From positions 7,066,211 through 7,130,210 of the forward strand of contig OZ018413.1 of the NCBI GenBank assembly GCA_963969595.1: a stretch of DNA of 64,000 nucleotides, in the 5' to 3' direction. Source of the stretch: Neckera pumila. Taxonomy: Eukaryota > Streptophyta > Bryopsida > Hypnales > Neckeraceae. The position numbers were made by a program, and so were the translations under genes. Under the pieces are notes generated by a model that saw only the letters and a list, made by a program, of their open reading frames with translations, was not told the origin of the DNA and made no database searches. Shown piece after piece: positions 24,502-34,843 of the stretch. Each line of letters begins with the position of its first letter. Position 1 is the first letter of the stretch.

Positions 24502-24817
24502 GGGGTGGCAGTGGCGTTGCTGGTGATCTATGCAAGCAGGCTGCTATGGAGACGGCAATGCAAGTTGTATGGAAACTTGCCACCGGGGCCACGACCACTG
24601 CCCATTGTGGGGTCGCTGCATTTGTTGGGCACTCATCCGCATCGCAACTTGGCGGAGTTGGCTTCGCAGTATGGTCCGCTCATGTCCGTGTGGCTGGGGC
24701 AGCGCCTCTGCATCGTGGCGAGCTCACCAGAGGCGGCCAAAGAGTTTCTCAAGCTCCAGGATGCCAACTTCGCCTTTCGCCCCTCGATCTGAGCTGCCGA
24801 AATCATTGCTCCTGAAG
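24502..24817 (+). pseudogene. P450 copy 2, exon 2 with nonsense codon
   Basis: The 316-nt exon encodes the anchor, LPPGP and the beta-1 region (GPLMSVWLGQRLCIV) through FAFRPSI, then TGA at 24790-24792 where copies 1 and 3 have CGA (Arg). The change is a C-to-T transition in a CpG context. The remaining nine codons and the phase-1 donor (GTGTGC) are still readable. Confidence 0.9.
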
Positions 24818-25750
24818 GTGTGCATTCCCTTCCCCGCAAATCCCATTCTGTACAAGGAAATCAGGAATTGGAAGAGGGCAGTCCTCAAATACATGAAGCA
24901 AGAACGTAAATTTGCGAAATGGTTGAATGCCGTAATTCGTGGTAAGAATAGAAATGAAACTAGAATCGAGCTCAAAACCCTAATTCCTGGTAAGAATAGT
25001 GGAATCAAAAGCTCGAAACCCTAATTCCTGGTTTCAATAAAAGTACGAAACTCGAAACTCGAAACTCGAAATACGAATTCGTCAGCGAAGTCCATCTCTA
25101 AAACTGTACCAGGAAATCGCTGGCGGTGCTTCATATCTGACTGCGAGTCCCTTGAAGCCAGGATTTGTATAATTTCGTGGTTATGGGTTTAATGGTGTGT
25201 TTCTTTCATTTCTTTCATATTTACTTAAGTTAGTAAATTTTATTGACTGATTGTGGATTGAATATTGGCCCTGGGTTCTCACTATGAATCAGCTATTTGG
25301 GAAAATGAATTAGCGCATTTGTAAGTCGCTGCTAGTTCTCTATGTACCTTGCCTTGAAGTCTGCTACCAAGTGTTGAATTTGTTACTTAGTTTGGTTGAT
25401 GTACGTCCTCATTAGTGTCAATTTCGTGAACTTGGTGGAATTCCATGACTTTGGTAATTTTGAAGCAGAAATCTAGATTTACTAATAATGATAATTAGAG
25501 TTATACTTCATTAAGTACTACTTAACCTATTTTTCCGATTCACTTTAATTCTCATTTTGTTGACGAATAGCGTTTTAGTTGACATTTAACGTTGGTAATA
25601 TTGGTCAGGTATTCTTAATTAGTGTAGCTTGAAGTATTTCTTTTTAGAGCTTTTGTGGCGATGAATGTCACAATTTTTTGGCACATCGAATCTTGCTAAT
25701 GTAACAAACTTGATGGTTATTACTAACTCAATTCACTTCTTACAATTCAG

Positions 25751-26019
25751 ATATTGTGCTTCATAACATCACACCTGCAATTCAACACTTGCAAAAAATC
25801 CTTGTGACAGAGCTCATGTCCACAAGGCAGTTAGAATCGTTTCAAAACACACGAATGGAAGAAATGGCATCTACACTCCACAAAATAGCCAACAAGAAAG
25901 GCCCTAGTTGTGTAAACACACATTTAATTTTTATAACCACGAATGTTGTATCACGAATGATCTTCAACAAACGGTTCTTGGGTATGAAGGAACAAGACCA
26001 CGGTACTAAAATGATTCAG
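25751..26019 (+). pseudogene. P450 copy 2, exon 3 with lost donor
   Basis: The 269-nt exon is open but the donor reads CAGGGAGTG in place of CAGGTATTG. A GTGACA donor 3 nt downstream (26023) could rescue splicing by adding one Gly codon. The C-helix motif has decayed to AIQHLQK. Confidence 0.8.
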
Positions 26020-26396
26020 GGAGTGACATTTGTTATGTTTTTCCAAATTTTGGCTAAATTCCCGAAGATGGCAAGAAAAATTGTGAATACCACTTGTCCC
26101 TCCAATTCTTCCTTCAAGTCAATATCAATTCAATGGCAATGTGATGAAACATGAGAATTGCTTTTTACTACAAATTTTAACTTATGATAGTCATTACTAG
26201 AAGAACATTTGAGATTGTCCAATAGTTTGGTGGAAATATACCTCTCTTTTGGGTCCTTTTGAATAAGTACCTTTTGGATAGAAATTCTACTCTATTAGCT
26301 AAGCGCTCCCATAAGTTTCGTTATTGAAATTCGCTGGGAATCTGCTCTCCTTATCATTTGGCTAAATTTCATGCAATTTTTTGAGGTTGGATTCAA

Positions 26397-26684
26397 GAAT
26401 TCATAGAGATTGTGGAAGAATTAGAAATGTGTCTTGGTGCTGTTTACATCAGAGGCTTCTTCAATGTTCCAAAGTGGTTTGACCCTCAAGGGTTGAATAA
26501 GCGGTTTCGAAAGCTTCGAGCTTGCATGGACAGGTTCTACAAGAAAATGATCGATGAATACAAAGAAGATCAAAGGAAAAAGCCCTTTGAAGTCAGAAAG
26601 AAAACACTCCTTGACATTTTCTTGGAACAGCTGGATTTCCCAGAGAATGGAGTTACTGAAGAACACATTGAAGGAGTCATTTAT
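26397..26684 (+). pseudogene. P450 copy 2, exon 4 with lost acceptor
   Basis: The exon body is open and ends at TAT|GTAAGT, but the acceptor ATTCAG has become ATTCAA. The next AG (26396-26397) would remove one exon base and shift the frame. The family sequence NVPKWFDPQGLNKRF is intact. Confidence 0.8.
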
Positions 26685-27904
26685 GTAAGTATTTCCTAAA
26701 ACACAATCTTGAAACTGGAAATCTTGAGCTCTAAATCTAGACCTACTAATAATTCTTTCAAAGTTGTGACTATAATTTCAAGCTTAAGGTCAAGTTTTAA
26801 CATGTATATAGGTCAAAACTTTGAAAACTCATACTTTTGTCATATGATATCTTATTTCAACATGATTGATATCCAAAGAATAAATATTAAACTGCATTGC
26901 AATCATCTTTCAGTTGCTAACAAGTCCATCAACAATCAAATTATTCTAAATATTATAATTGCTTGAATTCTTAATTGTTTCAACAATTGCATTTCATGTG
27001 CTATTCCTTTAGAAATGTAATGTTATACACTCTCTTTCTTAAATGAATCCTTCAAAGTTGAAAATAGTCATTCTAGAAGTGGAAAATAAATTGAACATTA
27101 AAAAATGGTTTTTATGACTTGCAAGGACAAACTTCAGTTTATGTTTCCAACAATGGAGCTACATGTACCTCACATTTGAAACTTGAAAGAGGATAGATTT
27201 TCAAAGATCTGTATCCAATAGTTTGGCCCCCTCTTTTCTGATCCTTCCATTCCGATATTGCTTCTATATTGCTTCTTTAAGACTTACTCTAGCTCTTAAT
27301 CCCTGTGTGTCACAATGTGAATAGCTTAAGTGAGGATCTTTTTATTGCTAGATCTAGAAAATCCGGAATAATTTGAGAACTACTTTTTTATTGAAGTTTT
27401 CATGATTAAGATTTGAAGCTCACTTACTAATGAGTGTGAATCTACAATTTATAAGAGAATCCACCATGCAGATTTCAAAATTATAATATTTGATGAACAT
27501 GGTATTCCACAAATCCTGGTCTCTCAATGTCCAAAAAACATCCACTCTAACGCATAGGGGTTAAACCATTGTTGCTTGAAATCATGAACATTCAAACTTG
27601 TGATGATTGAATTACTATAGCAAATTCTAAAAAATTCACAATTACTTGAAACCATGTACATTCAAAAAATGTTGTGACATAGATCCTAAGCCTAGAATTG
27701 CTTGAAACCATATGCTCTTGCAAAAGATGTGACATAAACTCCAAGCCCTAAAATCTCTATTTCTAGAATTGCTTGAAGTTGTGCACATATGTGAAACAAA
27801 TGAGTTGCTAAGATGGATCCATTCATTGCTAGACCTAGAATTGCTTGAAGTCATATACATGTTCAGAATGATTGAATTCCAAGGTTTGATCCTTTTGTTG
27901 CTAG

Positions 27905-28531
27905 GACTTGTTAGTAGCAGGAACAGAGACGACGACAATTACAACTGAGTGGGCAATGGCCGAGGTTCTTTACAATCCAAACTTATTAACCAAGGCTACC
28001 TCAGAACTTGACCGTGTGGTTGGCCTAAACCGCACCGTGCAAGAATCCGACCTCCCTCACCTCAAGTACCTCCATGCCATTGTCAAAGAGACATTCCGCT
28101 TGCATCCCCCTTCTCCATTACTCATTCCGCATCAGAGCAAGATTGCAACCGAAGCTTTTGGCTACGACATCCCTACAGAAACGCGCTTATTTGTGAACGT
28201 GAGGGCCATTAGACACAACAACAATTGTTGGGAAAAGCCTTTGGAATTTATTTGGGATAGGTTTCTTGAGGGAGGGGAGAATGCGACAACGGAGTTTCTA
28301 GGGCAACATTTTGAATTATTACTGTTTGGATCAGGGAGGCGGCAATGTCCCGGGATGGGGTTGGCATCTGTGGCAGTGCATTTGCAAGTGGCAAGCTTAT
28401 TGCATGCATTTGAGTGGGAGGCACAGGAGTTGGAATTGGAGGATGCAAAGCCAAAAGTGACTTTGTCAATGCGACAACCCTTGGTTGCAATGGCAAAAAC
28501 TAGGTTGCCATTGCATTTGTACAAAGGATAG
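27905..28531 (+). pseudogene. P450 copy 2, exon 5
   Basis: Open to TAG at 28529-28531. Shows AGTETTT (canonical I-helix), ETFRLHP and FGSGRRQCPG, but a degraded meander (RAIRH, FIWDRF). It ends HLYKG like the ancestral C-terminus of copy 1. Confidence 0.85.
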
Positions 28532-28559
28532 ATGCATAGATATTGAAGTTCCATATGCT

Positions 28560-30230
28560 TTTAGCACCCTAGACCCTAAACCTATGCAATATTCTTGCAC
28601 TAGTTCTGACTTGTATATTGTGTAATCTTCCTTTTGGAAGATATCATGTATAAATAGATATCGAGTTGTTAGAACACTGTTAGAACATATGATATATATA
28701 GAGGAAATAATAGAGAAGATGGTGAAAGTGTGATATTCTTAACGAGTTGAAAGTCCATCATTTGGGAAGATATCATGTGTAGGCTTCTATTGTGTTGCTG
28801 AGATGATGGAGACAATAATAGAAAAGGTGGTAAAATTATCAAATATACGTAACTATCAAGGTGGCATGGATTTGTTTACTTGTTTTCCAATTTATTTTAT
28901 TTGTGTAAAAGAACAACTAGTAAGTCCAAAACTCACAACTGAAAATATTTCTAATAAACTTCTAAAGACATACCAAAATATAATACAATATTTTACAATT
29001 TGTCTTTTGTCTCCACAAAAAAAAAATTTAATTGGAGGAAAACATTTGGTTTCTAAAAACTCAAACTCCAAAGTCATCCACACAAACTCCTTTTTACTTG
29101 GTAGAAATATTCCCAAGAAACTATACAAAAGTAGCCTATTCTTCCAATGTACAGTATACACCAAAAATTCCAAGATTTTAGAGATGTCAAAGTTCAAGTT
29201 TGTATTCTACAACTGAATAGAAGGTGATGTATAGGCTTTTGTTGTGTTGTTGAGATGGTGGAGAGAATAAAGAAAAGGTTGGTGTTAATATCAAATGTTG
29301 TGGGAACTCTCAACATGTTGGAATTGGCCGAGCGGATAATTGGAGTTCGATTCAATACGAGCAAGAGGTGTTATATGGTGATCCTTAATTTGGAGCGTCC
29401 TCAAAAAGGTGAGCATTGCGGTTTTTTATTTTTTAGATTACAATTTTTTGAATTTTGAATTTTGCTTATGAGTTGATGCTTTCTTCATTGGCAAAATAGC
29501 CTGTAACTTAGTTTTGACTAGTATGCCATGTACCCTTGCCACAGCCAAAATAAAAGTGAAAATAATATTTTAATTTTTTAAATCATAAAAACTTTGAAAT
29601 TTAGTACATTTTCTTCCGTAAATTGAAATGCTACAAAACAAAGTCTATGCACCCCTCCTCGCAGAGCACTTTTCGACAGTACCAAGATTGCAATTGGAAG
29701 ACGTATGATCCAAAAGATCTCACCATAACAAACAAAACAAAACAAACAACCTAATTAAGGTTTGGACAAGGAGAGTCCTGATAGTCGGAAGAGTGGGCTG
29801 CTTGATGCCAAGACGGAGAGGTGGAATGGGAGGGCGGCCATAATTGGGTTGATGGTATTGTTGGTGACAAAGAATATCTATTTGAAGGGGCCATTGCTAG
29901 GGTTCATTCATAACTCATTGAACATTTAAATTCAAGAATGGAGAAACATAAGGAAGGTACACCCAAAACCGCCACTTGTTGCTATTGAGCCTGTTTATTA
30001 TTATTAGACTGGTCAAAGTTTTATATGTTCTTGTTGGCAAAGGAAAGGAGGTTCTAAGGCAATATAGAACATGGCATTTGGATATTGTATGCAAAAATTA
30101 TGAAGAAAAAAAGTTTGGTTTTAAAGTCATTCTTATAGTAATTTGAAAAGAATTGAAGCTTTATTATTGAAATCACATGTAATTTTATTATCCTATCTAA
30201 CACTTCTATCCATGCAAGATAACATAATTC
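28560..30230. other. Copy 2 downstream spacer
   Basis: 28740-28870 matches 41790-41910 downstream of copy 3, so the duplication unit extends past the gene. A shorter version of the same block (GTTGTGTTG-TGAGATG-TGGAGA) recurs at 29240-29300. The rest to 30230 shows no gene. Confidence 0.5.
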
Positions 30231-30234
30231 ATTT

Positions 30235-31267
30235 TTAAAGGCCAGTGAGGTTTAAGATGATCTCTCATACATGTTTGCTCAATTCAACCCCAAACACTCT
30301 TGTAATTTCTCTTCATCACTAGGTTGCTGACTTCTATCACCTAGATTGATAAAATGCTGAAAAGTTTAAAAAATTTAAGAGATTCTGTAAAATTGTAACT
30401 ATTCAAGAGTTATTGAAATTTCAGATCATACAAAATCATATAAAAGTCACATTTAGTGCACTGAAATGAAAATCATATCAATGGTGTATAACAATGTTAA
30501 GGGCATCTTTTTTGAGAGGATTTTGTGTTTAAATAAAGGCAGAGCCTTAGAGACAATGTGGTGACATAAAAGATTTTAATTCCAAAAAAAGCTTATTGTG
30601 CAATTAAATTTCAAAAAAAGTACAAATTTATAAAGCTTTTGAATTGCTTTCTACTATAAAAATTTTTAAAAGCTATAATCGTTAGAATGATTTGTAAAAA
30701 TAACTGCATCTAGTACTCTATTCATATACTGCACTAAAAGTCATACCACCGTCATATGATGTCAAAGCATCATCCGCATCACTACTATTTAAGCATGACT
30801 CACCAAAGCTCATATCATAAGCTCCTCAATTGAAATTTGAGAGGCCAAATCCTTGGCCTCAACGTAACGTAGTCCTCTACTGCCTATTCAACAGACAAAT
30901 TAGAGGAATATAAAGTTTTTTGCATGAGACAAGTTTTGTGCTTCTTGGCTTGTTCAAGGTAAGAACAATAAATAATTTTTCTTTTGGCAATCTTTGTTTG
31001 AAATAGTCTTGATTTAGAATTGATTGATTAAAGATCCGTTTTAGGAAGCACTCAAAATATGCAAGGGCCCTTGACTTTGGTGTGAAGGGGGACTCATTTG
31101 AAGAATCTGCAACAAGTTTTCCTATGCCATATAAATGCTACACCTTAGAGTATATCATTGCGGCCAAGTATTGAGAACCTCGGTGTAAATGCTTTAACAT
31201 TTACGCTTGAAAAGTCATTTGCCATTTGAGTGGGTGATGGAAGGCTCAACAAGCATAGTTTTTTTAT
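30235..31267. repeat. Dispersed repeat, paralogue of 5485-7620
   Basis: Collinear with the first copy but without the family C transposon: a single TTAA at 30789-30792 marks the unoccupied site. It ends at the family B insertion at 31268. Confidence 0.6.
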
Positions 31268-31591
31268 CATTCGAGAAAAAATCAGCCCTCCGGAGGGCTG
31301 TTCCATGGATTCCTTTTTTCGTACCCTAAAATTTAGTTTTAAGGGGCTGAAAAAATAGTTTTTCCCCTATTTCCGTGTAGCTGAAACTGCTGTCATAGTG
31401 GCGCAAGAACTTAGATTTTTGAATAAAAAAATATATATAAAATAAATCTGCAAAATCTGACTACTCCGGCGAGCAGTCATATACTCTGATTGCTCACCAA
31501 GGGCACTTTTCCAAGTTGACAAGCCATGCATGAAATAGCATGGCATGTTAATTTGGAATGGCCCTTCCAAGGGCTGATTTTTTCTCTAATG
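31268..31591. mobile_element. CATTAG-ended MITE, family B, copy 1
   Basis: Starts CATTCGAGAAAAAATCAGCC and ends with GGGCTGATTTTTTCTCTAATG-type bases, an inverted terminal repeat of about 28 bp. A second hairpin lies inside (CCCTCCGGAGGG). Other copies are at 37076 and 63608. Confidence 0.8.
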
Positions 31592-31742
31592 TAAGTCATT
31601 GGATTCCTACTCAAGATTAGCTCACCTTATTTAATTTGCTAGCAAGATCCCTAGTCATGAGTTGCTTGAATAGCAAAATCTTGCCTTGTTGGTAATGCTT
31701 AGTTGGCCTTGTACTTGGAGCAATGAGTTATGGTTGCCTTAA

Positions 31743-32659
31743 CCCGTAAAGGCCCAGGCATTTTTTGGCTCCGAAACCATTGGAAACTACCATTTTTGTT
31801 GCAATCATTCAAGAAAATAGAAAAAACTTTTTTTTTAGAATCTAATTGTAGGATCTTATACCTCACTTGTCTTAGATTATGTGGTAAGAATTTCATTAAG
31901 TTTGACTGTACGGATTGGAAGATATTAGCATTTGAACTTGGAAAAAGAATTTATTTTTGAACTATGGCCTGCAATTTCAAATGACTTTGATAGCCATTTA
32001 ATTTGTAGTTTTTTTTTGCACTACACACCCTTGGGTTAAAATTTTTATGTTGAACATTTGAGTTGAGAGTCGGTGATAAAAATTTCAGAAATGTTAAAAC
32101 TTGATTTTCACATATAAAAAATTTGTTAAATAGAAATAGGTCCAAATTTGAATGAAACACTAAATCGTTGATAGCTCTTAGATGGAATTAATTCCAATGG
32201 TGGGATTGTTCTTGCAAACAAACTTAACCTTTCAAAAAAAAGAATTTGAAAAAATTTAAAAATTGCATTCAAAAATGAATTCTACAAGTTTTTTTTTTAA
32301 AAAAGGTGCTAAATTGCTTGAAAAACAAGATTGTCTATAACTTTCTCATCATGAGTCCACATAGAATGAATCAAAGTTTCAAATGTAGACAAAAACATAA
32401 TGTTTGAGGAATTTTTCTTTTTCTTTTTTTTTAATACAATTTTTTACAATTTTTTTTCTTGCCTGACGAGTTGCTTTTTTGACTTCGGATGGCATAGTTT
32501 TTGCTCCCAGGCACCCATTGAAAAAAAATTATATTTTTAGAAAGCTAATGTGATTTCCTATCGTCAAAAAAAGTTTCAAAAAATCAAGTCAAAATTTTAG
32601 GTCACACGAGCTTGCCCAAAATCCCAAATGTCCCTCAAGGGGACTTTGGACCTTTAGAA
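31743..32659. mobile_element. TTAA-flanked transposon, family C, copy 1
   Basis: 917 bp, ends CCCGTAAAGG and CCTTTAGAA, with TTAA at 31739-31742 and 32660-32663. The related segment near 33870 reads TTTA here without any insert. Inverted relative to the next element, with which it forms a large inverted repeat. Confidence 0.8.
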
Positions 32660-32682
32660 TTAACCACATCTAATTTGGTTAA

Positions 32683-33592
32683 CCCCTAAAGGACCATTGT
32701 CAATTTGACGGACATTTGGGATTTCGGGCAGGAACCTACGGGCTGAAATTTTGTCGTGATTTTTTGAAGTTTTTTTGAAGTTAGAAAAACTAATAAGCTT
32801 TCTGGGAATTTAATTTTTTTCAGAATTGGTGCCTGGGAAAAAAAGTTATGACCAAATAAGCTCAAAACAAGGGACAACGGGCAGCAAAAAAAAATTGATA
32901 AAAATTTGAATTTTTTTTTTCATATTTTTTTTTTCATAGATTATATTTTTTTCTATTTAGAAAGCTTTGATTCATTTCCTTTGGATTTGTTATGAGAAAG
33001 TTATGCACATTCTTGTTTTTTGGGCAATTAGAGCATCTTTTTGAAAAAAATAATTTCTAAGATGCATTTTTGAATGCAATTTTTCAAATTTTTCGTTTTT
33101 TTTTTGCATGGTTTATATTACTTGCTAGAATAATCTCACCATTGGGATTAGTGCATTTTAATTCCATCTAAAATATATAAATATTTAGATTTTCCTTCTA
33201 TCTTGTACCTACTTCTACTTAACAATTTTTTAAAAGAATGATAATTAAGTTTTTTGAATTTTTTTTTTCCTTGACTTTCAACTCAATTCTACATTACAAA
33301 AATTTAAAGTGCAAAACTCTATAGTGCAAAAATTTTAAGTTAAAAATGTTCAAAGTCAAAAAATCTAGTCCCGCAATGTACTGAAAAACTTATTTTTTTC
33401 ACTTTAAACGCAGATATCTTGCAATTTGTGCAATCAAAAATTCTGAAATTTTTTCCACACTCTCATACTGGTTAGGTGTAAGATCCTATAGTTTGATGCA
33501 AAAAAAAATATTTTTCAACTTTTTTACTTTTTGCTATAAAAATGGCAGTTTTGAATGTTTTTTGGCAGAAAAGGGCCTCAATCCTTCAGGGG
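32683..33592. mobile_element. TTAA-flanked transposon, family C, copy 2
   Basis: 910 bp, starts CCCCTAAAGGACC and ends CCTTCAGGGG, with TTAA at 32679-32682 and 33593-33596. The paralogous stretch near 33893 has one TTAA in GGTTAAGAGTC and no insert. No transposase. Confidence 0.85.
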
Positions 33593-33599
33593 TTAAGAG

Positions 33600-34330
33600 T
33601 CTAATTTCTAGTTAGGTTTTATTTAACTTCAAAGTTTTGCAAACACCAAATTTGGGTACCTTGGGCATTTAGGAGTTAAGTGGGTGATGGAGGACCCAAC
33701 AAGCATAGTTTGTTGATCAATTCTGATCGGATTCCTACTATGACACTCAAGATTGGCTCGCCCAATTCAATTTGCTATGAAGATCCAGCTAGTCATGAGT
33801 TGCTTGAATAGCAATTTCTTGCCTTGTTGTTAGTGCTCAATTGGCCTAGTGCTTGGAGCAATAAATTGTGGTTGCCTTTACCACATCGAATTTGGTTAAG
33901 AGTCTAATTTAGGGAGAAGATATCCTATGTTTGGGCTCCTTGTGAAGATATAAGGGTTGGCAAGCATAGCATTTCAAACACCAAATTTGCAGCAATTCCT
34001 CAAATTTTATCTGAGTCTTATCATATTGTCAGGCTTGAAGAGAAGCTAGTGCACACAAGTGTAATTGTATCATTATGTGTGATAAGTGCTTAATGTGGGA
34101 CCTACAATAACAATGAGACCTTTTTGAATAGAAACAAATAAAATCAAAGACAATGTGGTGACAAATATTACTTTACTTTCCATATGATTGTATCACTATG
34201 TCCTGCACAATGTTCGGGATATTTTTTCTACAATTATAGCTATTGTCCTTTGATTCCCATATTGAAAAGATTTTCCAAGTACCAAATCCAATAGTTTTCT
34301 CTATATTTTTGCTATAATAAAGAAAGTTGA
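33600..34330. repeat. Upstream part of the P450 copy 3 duplication unit
   Basis: Collinear with 22135-22640 before copy 2. It also repeats sequence seen at 31600-31740 (GCCTTGTTG...CTTGGAGCAAT), so part of it is itself a dispersed repeat. Confidence 0.55.
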
Positions 34331-34459
34331 TAGATTTTTTTACTGGTTTTTTTGCCGAAGTTTTCAAGTTGCAACCAATTTTTTCTCCATTTCCACTGGC
34401 TAACTTTGAGCTTTTATAGTTGAAAGTTAGCCGGTACGGAAATGGTAGGGACCTGTGGA

Positions 34460-34503
34460 TGACGGGTGAGTGACGGGTGAATGACGGGTGAGTGACGGGT
34501 GAA
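34460..34503. repeat. 11-bp promoter repeat, four units (P450 copy 3)
   Basis: Four tandem TGACGGGTGAG/A units about 330 bp before the start codon, then the related TGACGCCGG. TGACG is the core of plant bZIP (TGA-factor) sites, so the array could matter for expression, but this is inference. Confidence 0.85.
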
Positions 34504-34708
34504 TGACGCCGGAGTTTCTCGAACACTGGTCGTGCAAACTGCAAAAGCAAGATAAATAGATAATTCTCTAGAATCCCTGAGATTGAGGACCTGGCCTATT
34601 TGTGCCACTAGAACTCCGTAATGAATAATTAAATCCAGCAACTTTGACAACCTTTCAACCCTATCAATTGGTCAGTTAAGGCTTCTTCCTGCCACACATT
34701 CCAAGATG

Positions 34709-34716
34709 TATAAATA
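34709..34716 (+). promoter_or_regulatory. TATA box of P450 copy 3
   Basis: TATAAATA lies 98 bp before the ATG in GATGTATAAATATTG. Copy 2 has lost it in a ~70-bp deletion and copy 1 reads AGATATTCTGC at this place. The start codon context (GACCATGG) is favourable. Confidence 0.65.
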
Positions 34717-34813
34717 TTGTCCCTCAAACAAGAAAGCTTGTCTGAAGATCCAACTTCTCTTCGTCGCAGTCTGGACCGGAGCTCAAATCCTCAACTTCAA
34801 CTAGGTGCCGACC

Positions 34814-34843
34814 ATGGCTTCCACTACTGAGACTCTAGTTTTG
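34814..34843 (+). CDS. P450 copy 3, exon 1
   Basis: MASTTETLVL, then GTAAGT. This ATG is chosen because it is conserved in all copies, follows a TATA box and joins in frame to the anchor. Without it exon 2 has no upstream ATG in frame. Confidence 0.75.

Larger units (their letters stand above)
23004..28531 (+). pseudogene. Cytochrome P450 (CYP71 clan), tandem copy 2, pseudogene
   Basis: Exons at 23004-23033, 24502-24817, 25751-26019, 26397-26684 and 27905-28531 match copy 3. Lesions: CGA-to-TGA stop at 24790-24792 in exon 2; intron 3 donor GT changed to GG at 26020-26021; intron 3 acceptor AG changed to AA at 26395-26396; C-helix Arg lost (AIQHLQK); WAIGR became RAIRH; PERF became WDRF. A ~70-bp promoter deletion also removes the TATA box seen in copy 3. 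The haem loop FGSGRRQCPG and ETFR are kept. It probably died after its split from copy 3. Confidence 0.9.

Noticed and set aside
29322..29352. GGCCGAGCGG followed by GTTCGATTC, resembling tRNA A and B boxes
   Set aside because: The boxes are only about 17 nt apart, too close for a tRNA, and the homologous segment downstream of copy 3 (about 42357) does not keep them.
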